Source: Kaistella sp. 97-N-M2
GTDB lineage: Bacteria; Bacteroidota; Bacteroidia; Flavobacteriales; Weeksellaceae
Direction: 5' to 3'
DNA length: 64,000 nt
Assembly: GCF_021513235.1 (NCBI RefSeq)
Contig: NZ_CP090976.1
Coordinates: 930,001-994,000, forward strand
Part shown: in pieces, positions 28,144 to 36,687 of the stretch
How the letters are laid out: each line of letters opens with the position of its first letter
Numbering within the stretch: position 1 is the stretch's first letter
Notes under the pieces: generated by a model
What the model was told of the DNA's origin: nothing
What the model saw: only the letters and a program-made list of their open reading frames with translations
Database searches by the model: none
Position numbers and translations under genes: made by a program

Positions 28144-28199
28144 ATTCTGAATAAGGAAAAAAAAGTTTTGCATTTTTTTATATCTTTAAAAAAAAATTG

Positions 28200-28562
28200 A
28201 TGAAGCTTTTTTACGCTTTTCTGATCTTTTCTGTTTTCCTGGCCTGTCAGTCCGACAGCCGCGACAATCCCCGCGCTTACGTACAGGGAAAAATAACCGG
28301 AAACAATTTGAAGTTCGACAAAATATCCGTCGCTCTCGAAAGCGACGATACCAATATCGCCGAAACCGTACCGGCGAATTCCGGGGATTTCACCTTGTCG
28401 GGACCGCTAATTTCAGAGGATTTTTCGGTGGTTATGAATAAAAAGATCGAATCTTTTACCGCTTCAAAGCAAGGCTGCACGTTGTCCGCCGATTCCCTGC
28501 AGATCATTGTTCCCGCCGGAAATACTTATGTAACATTCGACGAAATAAAAGTAAAAGAATGA
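28200..28562 (+). CDS. Small lipoprotein of unknown function
   Basis: I start this 120-residue protein at the ATG at 28200 rather than at the in-frame TTG at 28197. It has a signal peptide with lipobox SVFLAC and then SDSRDNP. The rest looks like a single beta-sandwich: YVQGKITGNNLKFDKISVAL, DFTLSGPLI and a closing FDEIKVKE resemble carboxypeptidase-regulatory/transthyretin-like folds. It overlaps the following barrel-like gene by ATGA, suggesting the two proteins work together at the outer membrane. Confidence 0.75.
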   Translation: MKLFYAFLIFSVFLACQSDSRDNPRAYVQGKITGNNLKFDKISVALESDDTNIAETVPANSGDFTLSGPLISEDFSVVMNKKIESFTASKQGCTLSADSLQIIVPAGNTYVTFDEIKVKE

Positions 28563-29170
28563 GAATCCTACTTCTGTGCTTTTTTGGTTTCAGCACTTTT
28601 CTTTTCGGCCAGAAAAAGAAATACAAACTCGACGTCGTTTCAAACATCGAAGCGAAAGCTATTATGATGAAAGCGCTCGGGAATAATTCGCTCGCCAAAG
28701 ACCTGCAGCCATTTTACGGTTTCGGTTTCAGCGGAAATTTAATGACGCCTATTAACTTTGGCCTCGGCGTCGATTATAATATGCTTTTTTCCAACGTGCG
28801 ATATGACCGCCAAAACATTTACGGCAATATCGGTTCCCCAAAAATGACGGTGATCGATGTTTTTCTGACGCACCGCGAAAATATTTCGGAGGAATTCCTC
28901 GTGGAAGAAATGGCAGGTTTCAGTTATTATAACCATTCCAGCTCGTTTATCGCTTTGACTGACGAAAAACTTAAAAATTCCGGAATGGGTTTTAATCTGG
29001 GTGGAAAAGCGATTTATATTTTAGATCCGGAAGGCTATCAGGCGGTTTTCGTGGCGGGAAAATTCAATTATTATTCCACCAATATTTATAATGAAAACGC
29101 CGACATTCAAAAATATTTTAATCATTCCGCTTTTTTGCGTTTAAGTTTGGGCTACCGCTACAACTTTTGA
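28559..29170 (+). CDS. Probable small outer-membrane beta-barrel protein
   Basis: The 203-residue protein has a cleavable signal peptide (RILLLCFFGFSTFLFGQ) and alternating polar/hydrophobic strands ending in LRLSLGYRYNF. A terminal Phe is typical of proteins inserted by BamA. Segments such as YGFGFSGNLMTPINFGLGVDY fit barrel strands. It is translationally coupled to the upstream small lipoprotein (ATGA overlap at 28559). No specific family recognised. Confidence 0.75.
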   Translation: MRILLLCFFGFSTFLFGQKKKYKLDVVSNIEAKAIMMKALGNNSLAKDLQPFYGFGFSGNLMTPINFGLGVDYNMLFSNVRYDRQNIYGNIGSPKMTVIDVFLTHRENISEEFLVEEMAGFSYYNHSSSFIALTDEKLKNSGMGFNLGGKAIYILDPEGYQAVFVAGKFNYYSTNIYNENADIQKYFNHSAFLRLSLGYRYNF

Positions 29171-29206
29171 AATCGGCACTTCCACCGTTTTATTTCCAAA
29201 ATCTTC

Positions 29207-29214
29207 TAAATTTG
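29207..29214 (+). promoter_or_regulatory. Putative -7 box directly before the GH3-family gene
   Basis: TAAATTTG ends 4 nt before the ATG at 29219; no obvious -33. Confidence 0.5.
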
Positions 29215-29218
29215 CGCT

Positions 29219-30721
29219 ATGCTGAATTTCATTAAGAAAAATATCGCTTTAATTTGGGCCAAAAATCACGTTAAAGAAACCAAGTCCTTCAAACAAAACG
29301 CCGTCGGAGATCAGGAAAAACTCCTGCTTTCATTAATCCAAACGGCAGAAAAAACGTTGTTCGGCCGCGAACATCAGTTCGAAAACATTAAAAATATTCA
29401 GGATTTTCAAAAGCACGTGGCGATTGCGGATTACGAAGATCTAAAACCCTACATCGAAAAAGTAAAAAAAGGCCAGCGCAATATTCTCTGGACGGAAACG
29501 CCAGAATATTTTGCGAAAACCTCCGGGACTACGTCCGGTTCCAAATACATTCCTATTTCCACAGAAGGAATGCCTTTTCATATTAATGCCGCACGCAGCG
29601 CGCTTTTTCACTATATCGCCCAAAAAAATAACGCCGGATTCGTGGGCGGAAAAATGATTTTCCTGCAGGGCAGCCCGGAACTGGAAGAAGTCAACGGCAT
29701 AAAGACGGGCCGACTTTCGGGCATCGTCGCACATCACATCCCGAAATATTTGCAGAAAAACCGTTTGCCCAGCTTAAAAACGAACCTCATCGAAGACTGG
29801 GAAACCAAGGTGGACGAAATCGTAAAGGAAACCGAAAACGAAAACATGACTTTAATTTCCGGCATTCCGCCCTGGCTGATCATGTATTTTGAAAAACTGA
29901 TCGAGCGAAACGGCAAAAAGATTACGCACTTATTCCCGAATTTGCAGCTCATCATCACGGGCGGCGTGAATTACGAACCGTACCGTGAAAAAATGGAAGA
30001 ACTTTTGGGCGGAAAGGTCGATATCATTCAAACTTTTCCGGCAAGCGAAGGATTTTTTGCCTTTCAGGATGATTACGAGAAAGAGGGTTTGCTGCTGCTA
30101 ACGGATCACGGAATTTTCTATGAATTTGTTCCGCTGGAAGAATTCGGACAACCCGGGGCGAAAAGACTGACTTTAAAAGACGTGGAATTGAATAAAGATT
30201 ACGCTTTAATTTTAACCACCAATTCCGGACTTTGGGCGTATTCCATCGGCGATGTGGTGAGATTTATTTCGAAAAATCCGTACCGGCTTTTGGTTTCGGG
30301 GCGGACAAAACACTTCACTTCCGCTTTTGGCGAACACGTTATCGCGTTTGAAGTGGAAGAAGCCATGAAAGCCACAGTTGAAGCATTTCCGGCGCAGATC
30401 ACCGAGTTTCATCTCGCCCCACAGGTTAATCCTGCGGAAGGTTTGCCTTACCACGAATGGTTTATCGAGTTTGAAAAAGAGCCGGAAAATTTGGAAGCCT
30501 TCCGGAAAAATTTAGACGAAGAAATGCGGCAAAGAAATTCCTATTATGATGATCTCATCTCCGGAAAAATTCTACAGCCTTTAAAAATTTCTTCGTTGGT
30601 GAAAAACGCGTTTCAGGAATACGCGAAATCCGAAGGAAAATTAGGCGGACAAAATAAAATCCCGCGTTTGGCCAATGACCGAAAGATCGCGGATTTTTTT
30701 GAGCAATATATAAGAGATTAA
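29219..30721 (+). CDS. GH3 auxin-responsive-family acyl-amido synthetase
   Basis: ATP-dependent adenylating enzyme of the GH3 family, whose plant members conjugate jasmonate, auxin or benzoates to amino acids. The 500-residue protein has ATP motif 1 KTSGTTSGSKYIPIS (TSGTTSG at 101-107), motif 2 near FPASEGFFAFQ, and motif 3 in YSIGDVVRF. A C-terminal domain closes over the site. Bacteroidota genomes often encode one such protein, but its substrate is unknown. It appears to be transcribed alone with almost no 5' leader. Confidence 0.93.
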   Translation: MLNFIKKNIALIWAKNHVKETKSFKQNAVGDQEKLLLSLIQTAEKTLFGREHQFENIKNIQDFQKHVAIADYEDLKPYIEKVKKGQRNILWTETPEYFAKTSGTTSGSKYIPISTEGMPFHINAARSALFHYIAQKNNAGFVGGKMIFLQGSPELEEVNGIKTGRLSGIVAHHIPKYLQKNRLPSLKTNLIEDWETKVDEIVKETENENMTLISGIPPWLIMYFEKLIERNGKKITHLFPNLQLIITGGVNYEPYREKMEELLGGKVDIIQTFPASEGFFAFQDDYEKEGLLLLTDHGIFYEFVPLEEFGQPGAKRLTLKDVELNKDYALILTTNSGLWAYSIGDVVRFISKNPYRLLVSGRTKHFTSAFGEHVIAFEVEEAMKATVEAFPAQITEFHLAPQVNPAEGLPYHEWFIEFEKEPENLEAFRKNLDEEMRQRNSYYDDLISGKILQPLKISSLVKNAFQEYAKSEGKLGGQNKIPRLANDRKIADFFEQYIRD

Positions 30722-30748
30722 ATTCATACTTTAGTTTAAATAATTTCT

Positions 30749-31120
30749 ATGAAATATCTGCTGATTCTAATGTCCCTTCTTGCTTTTCACTGCTGTTCAT
30801 CAAATAAATACAGCGCCGATGAAGATTCGGGAAATTTCGAAAAACTGCAGGCCGGAACAAAATATGTCTTTTTTCATGAAAACGATTTAAAAACCAACAT
30901 GGAAATTACCTCCGTTGAAAAAGACAGCATTATTGGACTTCATCATAAATCTCGGATTGCTCTGTCAAAAAAAACGATTTGGAAGGTGCGGAAAGACAAT
31001 ACAGCAGGTACTGTAATCCTTGTGGGAACTTCTGCGGGATTCATCGTTGTTACAGCGGTAATATTTAGTGCAGTTGCCCAAATTGGCAGGGCTTTCGGAC
31101 ATACGGCCGCCGGACAATAA
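30749..31120 (+). CDS. Small lipoprotein with a C-terminal membrane segment
   Basis: The 123-residue protein has a type II signal (LLILMSLLAFHC, followed by CSSNKYSADED). A short beta-rich region follows (GTKYVFFHENDLKTNMEI), and a Gly-rich hydrophobic segment (GTVILVGTSAGFIVVTAVIF) makes a probable transmembrane helix near the end. I do not recognise a family. The stop abuts tail-to-tail the stop of the SMR exporter gene with no base between. Confidence 0.7.
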   Translation: MKYLLILMSLLAFHCCSSNKYSADEDSGNFEKLQAGTKYVFFHENDLKTNMEITSVEKDSIIGLHHKSRIALSKKTIWKVRKDNTAGTVILVGTSAGFIVVTAVIFSAVAQIGRAFGHTAAGQ

Positions 31121-31459
31121 TTAATTCGAAACCACTTTCAACCCAACTACCGACGCGATCAACGTAAAAACAAAGAACATGCGCCAAAACGTCGCCGGTT
31201 CGTTAAACACGAAAACGCCCATCAGCGCGGCGCCGACTGCGCCAATCCCCGTCCAGACCGCATATGCAGTGCCGATCGGAATTGGTTGCGCGCCCACAGA
31301 AATGGCTTTGTACAGCAAAAACATGCTCAGAAATAACGACACCACAAAACCGGCCCACCACAAATAACTTTCTCTGCCGGTCGTTTCCTGCGCTTTTCCA
31401 AGGCACGTGGCAAATCCCGTTTCGAAGAGGCCGCCAATAATGAGTAAAATCCAGTTCAT
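31121..31459 (-). CDS. gdx: SMR-family exporter, Gdx/SugE type
   Basis: A 112-residue inner-membrane protein with four hydrophobic helices that works as an antiparallel dimer exchanging protons for a small cation. Glu13 (in GGLFETGFAT) is the conserved proton/substrate residue. The segment GTAYAVWTGIGAVGAA is typical of the guanidinium-exporting Gdx/SugE branch rather than EmrE, though a broader quaternary-ammonium role is possible. I see no guanidine riboswitch motif upstream. A TATCTTTG box ends only 4 nt before its ATG. Confidence 0.88.
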   Translation of the reverse strand: MNWILLIIGGLFETGFATCLGKAQETTGRESYLWWAGFVVSLFLSMFLLYKAISVGAQPIPIGTAYAVWTGIGAVGAALMGVFVFNEPATFWRMFFVFTLIASVVGLKVVSN

Positions 31460-31463
31460 GTTT

Positions 31464-31471
31464 CAAAGATA
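31464..31471 (-). promoter_or_regulatory. Putative -7 box directly before the SMR exporter
   Basis: TATCTTTG on the minus strand, 4 nt before the ATG at 31459. Confidence 0.5.
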
Positions 31472-31688
31472 ATTTTTTTTGGGAAGATTCAAAGTCACGA
31501 ATTCAATAACGCGATTTCTTAGCATTCTTTAAAAGCTCCTTAAAAAATCCAGGCTGAGCATTCCTGCATTGCTGGCAAACCTCAAAAGGCAAAATTCACC
31601 AAAAATACCGGCAGACCATTAAACCCACCACCACTAAATAATTCGCGAATAGCGGCAAATAATTAAATGATTTTCCGTTTCGAAAATT

Positions 31689-31696
31689 TACTTTTG
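31689..31696 (+). promoter_or_regulatory. Putative -7 box directly before the MFS gene
   Basis: TACTTTTG ends 4 nt before the ATG at 31701. Confidence 0.45.
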
Positions 31697-31700
31697 CAAA

Positions 31701-32939
31701 ATGATTTCACTGCAACCCATTCAGACCCTCAGAATTCCTGAGTTTCGAAATTTAATGACCGGAAGATTCTTTCTGGTTTTGTCTTTCCGGATGTTGGCAA
31801 CGTTGATGGGTTGGTGGATTTATCAGCTGACGAAAGATCCTTTCGCCATTGGCCTCATTGGGCTTTCCGAAGTGATTCCCGCAGTTTCCACGGCACTGTA
31901 TGCCGGCCACGTGATCGATAATTCCGAAAAGAAAAAACTTCTTTTGATCTGCAATTACGCGTACGTTTTCCTCATCAGTTTGCTCGTAATTCCTGCCTTT
32001 TTCGGCCATAAATTATTGCATTTCAGCAACCTTCAGATTTCTTATTTTATCTACGCTGTAATCTTTTTCACCGGATTTTGCCGCGCCTTTATCGGACCCA
32101 TCATTCCGTCCATGATTCCAAAAATCGTTTCCCGCGAAACCCTGCCCAACGCCATCACTTTAAACCAGGCCACTTTTTTGATCGCTTCCGTGTGCGGCCA
32201 CGCTTTAGGCGGCTTTCTTATTCACTGGATCGGTATTTCCGGAACTATTTTAGTCGTTGTCGGTCTTATGATTTTCTCTTCGGTTTTCTTCTGGTTCCTC
32301 AACCAACATCATTCGGAAAACACGGGCAGCGAAGTTGGCGTCGTACAAAGCATGCGCGAGGGAATCGCTTACATTTATAAAACCAAAGAAATTTTGGGCG
32401 CGCTGTGCCTCGATATGTTTGCTGTACTTTTCGGCGGCGCTGTCGCCATGATTCCCGTCTTCGCAACCGACATTTTAAAAGTGGGTGCGGAAGGTTTTGG
32501 TCTGCTCAACGCCGCTTCCGACATCGGTTCTATGTGCGTTATTGCCTTTCTGGCTTTCGTTCCGCTGCGAAAAAATCAGGGAAAAATACTGCTCGTCGCC
32601 GTTGCCGGCTTCGGACTGTGTATTATCGGTTTCGGACTTTCCACATGGTATTGGCTTTCCTTTGTGCTGCTCGCTTTCAGCGGCATGCTGGACGGGATTT
32701 CCGTTGTGATCCGCGGCACCATCGTTCAGCTAAAAACACCGGATTATATTCGCGGCCGCGTTTTAAGCGTCAATTCCATCTTCATCATGTCCAGCAACGA
32801 AATGGGCCAGTTCGAAAGCGGTCTCGCGGCAAAACTTCTCGGCGTGGTGCGCTCCGTCATTTTCGGCGGAACAATGACGGTCCTCATCGCGCTTTTGGTC
32901 GCCGCCAAAGTACCGAAACTCCGAAAAATGAACTATTGA
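31701..32939 (+). CDS. MFS transporter (EntS/MFS_3-like)
   Basis: A 412-residue inner-membrane transporter with about twelve hydrophobic helices. It opens with an N-terminal FRNLMTGRFFLVLSFRML segment, and the first cytoplasmic loop (YAGHVIDNSEKKKLLL) matches the variant A motif of the MFS_3/EntS-like exporters. Substrate unknown. It is flanked by gene-free stretches of about 240 bp on both sides and looks like a single-gene unit. A 220-residue Arg-rich frame overlapping it is not coding. Confidence 0.9.
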   Translation: MISLQPIQTLRIPEFRNLMTGRFFLVLSFRMLATLMGWWIYQLTKDPFAIGLIGLSEVIPAVSTALYAGHVIDNSEKKKLLLICNYAYVFLISLLVIPAFFGHKLLHFSNLQISYFIYAVIFFTGFCRAFIGPIIPSMIPKIVSRETLPNAITLNQATFLIASVCGHALGGFLIHWIGISGTILVVVGLMIFSSVFFWFLNQHHSENTGSEVGVVQSMREGIAYIYKTKEILGALCLDMFAVLFGGAVAMIPVFATDILKVGAEGFGLLNAASDIGSMCVIAFLAFVPLRKNQGKILLVAVAGFGLCIIGFGLSTWYWLSFVLLAFSGMLDGISVVIRGTIVQLKTPDYIRGRVLSVNSIFIMSSNEMGQFESGLAAKLLGVVRSVIFGGTMTVLIALLVAAKVPKLRKMNY

Positions 32940-33180
32940 TTTTTGAGGAACACAAAAAGGGGATCTTCCTGCGCAACAAGTGCCGGCTTTCCATTACAAT
33001 CTTTTTTTCGCCCTACCTTTGTCCGAGGCCAAAAAAAGGATTTTCATTGCAATCCGGGTTAGAATAAAAAGCCGTCTTTTTGCCGACTTACCAACATCAA
33101 AAATATTTGACTGCCAATATTTTAAGTATCTTCCCGCCGCAATTGTTGGTTAAAAATTTAGGAAAAAAACATAAAACAAC

Positions 33181-33188
33181 TATCTTTG
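33181..33188 (+). promoter_or_regulatory. Putative promoter of dnaB
   Basis: TATCTTTG ends 4 nt before the dnaB ATG. Upstream, TTTA at 33157-33160 sits 20 nt away, one base off the -33 consensus. Confidence 0.55.
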
Positions 33189-33192
33189 TCAA

Positions 33193-34788
33193 ATGACTCA
33201 AAAGGAAACTTTATCATCTCTCATTCACGGCAATTTTGCGAAAGAACTCTCTATTTCCGACGGCAAAATGCCGCCCAATGCTGTTGATTTCGAGAAACTC
33301 GTCATCGGAACTTTTCTCATTGATAAAAAAGGCCTCGATTATTCCATCGATTTATTAACGCCCGAAGTTTTCTACGATCCACGGCATCAGGAAATATTTC
33401 GGGCCATCTTAAAACTTTTTGAAGGAAACCATCCCGTCGATTTAATGACGGTAATTCAGGAACTCAAAAAAACCGAAAAACTCGGTTTTGCGGGCAGCGA
33501 TCATTATATCATCGATCTTACCATGGGCGTTTCTTCCAGTGCGCATATCGAATATCATGTTCGGGTGATACTGGAGAAATTTATCCTGCGAAGTTTGATC
33601 AATGTTTCCGCCAACGTGATCGACAGTTCTTACAAAGAATCCACCGATGTTTTCGAACTCCTCGACAAAGCCGAACAATCCTTTTTCGAAATCACGAACG
33701 GAACCATTAAAAAAGGTTTCGACACCGCAAATACGTTGGTAAAACAGGCCATCGAAACCATCAAATCTCTAAAAGACAAAGAAGGGATTTCCGGAATTCC
33801 GTCCGGTTTCAAAGACATCGACAAAGAAACCGGTGGCTGGCAAAATTCAGATTTAATCATCATCGCGGCGCGTCCGGCGATGGGAAAAACAGCTTTCCTT
33901 CTTTCCATGGCCCGAAATATTGCCGTTGAACATAAAATACCTTTGGCCTTATTCTCTCTGGAGATGGCTTCAGTTCAGTTAATTACACGGATGATCGCCT
34001 CCGAAACCGGAATTTCTTCGGAGAAATTACGAAAAGGACAAATGAGCGATGAAGAATGGCAGCGGCTTTTCTCCAACGTTTCGGCTTTGGAAAATGCACC
34101 CTTGTTTATCGACGAAACGCCGTCGCTTTCCGTTTTCGATTTCCGTGCAAAATGCCGACGCCTCGTCATGCAGCACGGCGTAAAGATCATCATGGTGGAT
34201 TATCTTCAGCTGATGACGGCCAATTCCGGCAAAGGCGGCGCAGGAAACCGGGAGCAGGAAATCGCCATGATCTCCCGATCCTTAAAAGCCATTGCCAAAG
34301 AATTGAACGTTCCTGTAATCGCGCTTTCTCAGCTTTCCCGAAGTGTGGAAACGCGTCCCGGCAAACGCCCGATGCTTTCGGATTTGCGGGAATCCGGTGC
34401 GATTGAGCAGGATGCGGATATCGTTTCTTTTATTTTCCGTCCGGAATATTATAAAATTGCCACGTGGGACAACGATGAAGACGGCGCAGAATCTTCCACC
34501 GAAAATCAGGCAGAACTCATCATCGCAAAACACCGTAACGGTGCGACCGCCGATGTGCGGATGTCTTTCTACAAAAATATTGCAAAATTTGCGGATCTCG
34601 ATCTTTTCGGAAACCAATACGGAACGGGTTATCAGCCTTCCAATTTTGCACAGTTGGACGCGCCAAGCGGTTTCGAGAAAATTAAAACCACCATCGATCC
34701 GGGAGCAGCTTTCGATCTGCCAAGCAAACAAAATCTTTCCGGCTCCTCGATGAATGATCTGGATGATGACGACGAGTTTGATTTTTAG
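33193..34788 (+). CDS. dnaB: Replicative DNA helicase DnaB
   Basis: Hexameric 5'-3' helicase of the replication fork. The 531-residue protein has the N-terminal primase-interacting domain (PPNAVDFEKLVIGTFLID onward), a linker helix, and the RecA-like domain. Walker A is ARPAMGKTAF (about 226-235), Walker B is in KIIMVDYLQLM, and LSQLSRSVETRPGKRPMLSD carries the arginine-finger region. There is no intein. The tail is acidic and ends in DDDDEFDF. rnhA follows after 2 bp. Confidence 0.98.
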   Translation: MTQKETLSSLIHGNFAKELSISDGKMPPNAVDFEKLVIGTFLIDKKGLDYSIDLLTPEVFYDPRHQEIFRAILKLFEGNHPVDLMTVIQELKKTEKLGFAGSDHYIIDLTMGVSSSAHIEYHVRVILEKFILRSLINVSANVIDSSYKESTDVFELLDKAEQSFFEITNGTIKKGFDTANTLVKQAIETIKSLKDKEGISGIPSGFKDIDKETGGWQNSDLIIIAARPAMGKTAFLLSMARNIAVEHKIPLALFSLEMASVQLITRMIASETGISSEKLRKGQMSDEEWQRLFSNVSALENAPLFIDETPSLSVFDFRAKCRRLVMQHGVKIIMVDYLQLMTANSGKGGAGNREQEIAMISRSLKAIAKELNVPVIALSQLSRSVETRPGKRPMLSDLRESGAIEQDADIVSFIFRPEYYKIATWDNDEDGAESSTENQAELIIAKHRNGATADVRMSFYKNIAKFADLDLFGNQYGTGYQPSNFAQLDAPSGFEKIKTTIDPGAAFDLPSKQNLSGSSMNDLDDDDEFDF

Positions 34789-34790
34789 GC

Positions 34791-35279
34791 ATGAGTTTAA
34801 GAATTGAAATCTATACCGACGGTGCCTGCAGCGGAAATCCCGGCAGAGGCGGTTATGGAATCGTGATGAAAGTTCCCGAGAAAAATTACGAAAAAAGATA
34901 TGCTCAGGGTTACCGGTTAACCACCAATAACCGCATGGAATTACTGGCGGTGATCACTGCTTTGGAAAAACTTAAATCCACAGAAAACGACATCCATATT
35001 TATACGGACAGCAAATATGTTTCGGACGCCATTAATCAGAAATGGATTTTCGGCTGGATAAAAAAAGGTTTTAAAAACGTAAAAAATCCCGACCTGTGGA
35101 AGCGAATGATTCCTCTTCTGAAAACGCACCAAACTACTTTTCACTGGGTTAAAGGCCATGCCGGACATCCGGAAAATGAGATCTGCGACGAACTGGCCGT
35201 AAAAGCCGCGCAGAAAGAACCGCTTTTAATCGATGAATTTTTCGAGAAGCAAAAGGACGGCGGACTTTTCGATAAATAA
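34791..35279 (+). CDS. rnhA: Ribonuclease HI
   Basis: Cleaves the RNA strand of RNA-DNA hybrids, such as R-loops and primers. The 162-residue protein has the four acidic catalytic residues in order: Asp10 (IYTDGACSGNPG), Glu50 (NNRMELLAVI), Asp73 (IYTDSKYV) and Asp133 (CDELA). The basic handle region KKGFKNVKNPDLWKRM is also present. It starts 2 bp after dnaB, so the two replication genes are probably co-transcribed. Confidence 0.97.
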   Translation: MSLRIEIYTDGACSGNPGRGGYGIVMKVPEKNYEKRYAQGYRLTTNNRMELLAVITALEKLKSTENDIHIYTDSKYVSDAINQKWIFGWIKKGFKNVKNPDLWKRMIPLLKTHQTTFHWVKGHAGHPENEICDELAVKAAQKEPLLIDEFFEKQKDGGLFDK

Positions 35280-35481
35280 ACGTGGGGAAAACAGGCTTTT
35301 AAAGAAAGTTTGATAAACCCTTAATATTCAGGAAGAACAAAGAACATGAAGTTGTTTTTGACAAATAAAAATTTGTTTTGGATTTACTAGCGAAAAACCG
35401 ACGCGAAGAAATTCACCTTTGGAAATCCGCTCTGATAAAAATTCACGCGGCACTTCCTTTCAATCTTTCGCCTCGTTTTTC

Positions 35482-35489
35482 TATCTTTG
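35482..35489 (+). promoter_or_regulatory. Putative -7 box directly before the nitroreductase
   Basis: TATCTTTG ends 4 nt before the ATG at 35494. TTTC at 35458-35461 is 20 nt upstream as a near -33. Confidence 0.55.
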
Positions 35490-35493
35490 AATT

Positions 35494-36123
35494 ATGAATT
35501 ATCTCGAATCTTTGCGCAACCGCTATTCTGTGAAAAAATTTGACAAAGACAAAACAGTTTCTTCCGATTTGATCGCCAATATTCTGGAAGCGGCAAAACT
35601 TTCTGCTAGTTCCCTGGGACTTCAACCATACGAGATCATCATCGTTCAAAGCGCGGAAATGAAGGAAAAACTCGTTCCCGCTTTTTACAATCCTTCCCAG
35701 ATTTCTACGTGTTCGCATTTAATTGTCCTCGTGTCCAAAAACACGATCGGCGAAGAATATATCGGTAAATATTTCTCGCATATCTCTCAAACCCGGGAAA
35801 TTCCTTTGGAAAGTTTAAACCCTTTTAAACAAAGCATCAGCAGCCACATCGAAAAATTAAGTCCCGAAGAAGTAATGGCGTGGGCCGATAAACAATGCTA
35901 TATCGTCCTGGGAAATCTCATGTTCGCCGCAGCTCTGGAAAACGTGGACACTTGTCCGATGGAAGGTTTCAGTCCGGAAAAAATCTCCCAGGTCCTGGAA
36001 ATTGATGCGTCCACAGAAAAAGTTGCCGTTACTTTGGCGCTCGGTTACCGTTCCGAAGAAGATCAGTTTCAAAAATTAAAAAAAGTGCGGAAGCCCAATG
36101 ACAAACTGTTTAAGTTTATTTAA
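35494..36123 (+). CDS. Nitroreductase-family NAD(P)H oxidoreductase
   Basis: FMN-dependent enzyme of the nitroreductase superfamily, 209 residues. The start SLRNRYSVKKFDKDK carries the Arg-Arg/Lys flavin-phosphate contacts. The middle has ASSLGLQPYEIIIVQS, and later come the dimer segment ADKQCYIVLGNLMFAAALENVD and ALGYRSEEDQ. This fits NfnB/YdgI-like NAD(P)H:quinone or nitro-compound reductases. The physiological electron acceptor is unknown. It appears monocistronic. Confidence 0.92.
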   Translation: MNYLESLRNRYSVKKFDKDKTVSSDLIANILEAAKLSASSLGLQPYEIIIVQSAEMKEKLVPAFYNPSQISTCSHLIVLVSKNTIGEEYIGKYFSHISQTREIPLESLNPFKQSISSHIEKLSPEEVMAWADKQCYIVLGNLMFAAALENVDTCPMEGFSPEKISQVLEIDASTEKVAVTLALGYRSEEDQFQKLKKVRKPNDKLFKFI

Positions 36124-36129
36124 ATTGTG

Positions 36130-36137
36130 TAAATTTG
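36130..36137 (+). promoter_or_regulatory. Putative -7 box of the toxin-antitoxin pair
   Basis: TAAATTTG, 19 nt before the antitoxin ATG at 36157. Confidence 0.4.
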
Positions 36138-36156
36138 AGAAGCAAAATCACTATAA

Positions 36157-36381
36157 ATGAATGCAATAAGAAAAATTGTGGCGGTGAAAGATCACCAAAT
36201 CAATATAGAAATACCCGACACTTTTACGACCGATAAAGTCGAAATTATCATTTTTCCGGTTGAGGAAGAAGAGGTTTACGATTTTTCGGAAGAAGAGAAA
36301 GGACTGATGCGGGAAAGGTTGAAAAATACGGACCCATCGAAATTTGAAGACTGGCGTAAGCTGCGGGAAAAGTATTTGTAA
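36157..36381 (+). CDS. Antitoxin-like small protein
   Basis: The 74-residue protein starts with a short beta-rich part (RKIVAVKDHQINIEIPDTF) resembling the N-terminal region of Bacteroidota ParD/RelB-type antitoxins. It ends in a charged helix (FSEEEKGLMRERLKNTDPSK, then WRKLREKYL) of the kind that wraps around a RelE/ParE toxin. Its stop overlaps the start of the toxin frame (TAATG), the usual coupled arrangement. Confidence 0.75.
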   Translation: MNAIRKIVAVKDHQINIEIPDTFTTDKVEIIIFPVEEEEVYDFSEEEKGLMRERLKNTDPSKFEDWRKLREKYL

Positions 36382-36670
36382 TGTTTACCGTTCTATTTTG
36401 CGAGAAAGCAATGGAAGATCTGGAGATCGCTGTTGGTTTTTACAACAATATTTCCGTGGAATTAGGAAAGAAATTTATTCAAAACTTTGATGAGACTTCT
36501 TTGCAACTGGAAACCAATCCTTTTTTTCAAATCAGATATGATGAAATGCGGATCCGGAGATCAAGAAATTCCCGGTTTTATTGCATTTCATTATTGCTTC
36601 AAAAGAAACCGTAATTGTTCATGGGGTCCGTTTTACAAAACAAAACCCTGAAAATTATCCCAAAATATAA
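36381..36670 (+). pseudogene. RelE/ParE-family toxin, frameshifted
   Basis: The first 58 or so codons encode a ParE-like start (LFCEKAMEDLEIAVGFYNNI, then FFQIRYDEMRIR). The frame then shifts and stops at 36614 with an unrelated tail. The expected C-terminus (IKKFPVLLHFII, ETVIVHGVRFTKQNPENYPKI) continues in another frame from about 36557 to the stop at 36670. Adding one G near 36556 would restore a toxin of about 96 residues, the normal family length. The gene is therefore likely inactivated by a 1-base loss in a G run, or there is a sequencing error; programmed frameshifting is less likely. Confidence 0.8.
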
Positions 36671-36687
36671 AACCCCCGACCACCTCA

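Noticed and set aside
31460..31700. Guanidine riboswitch upstream of the SMR exporter
   Set aside because: No ACGR hairpin pair or ykkC-like element visible, and the -7 box ends 4 nt before the ATG, leaving no leader for a riboswitch.
32405..33067. Long frame of 220 codons inside and past the MFS gene, plus strand
   Set aside because: Very Arg-rich and without domain logic; a shadow of the MFS coding sequence in another frame.
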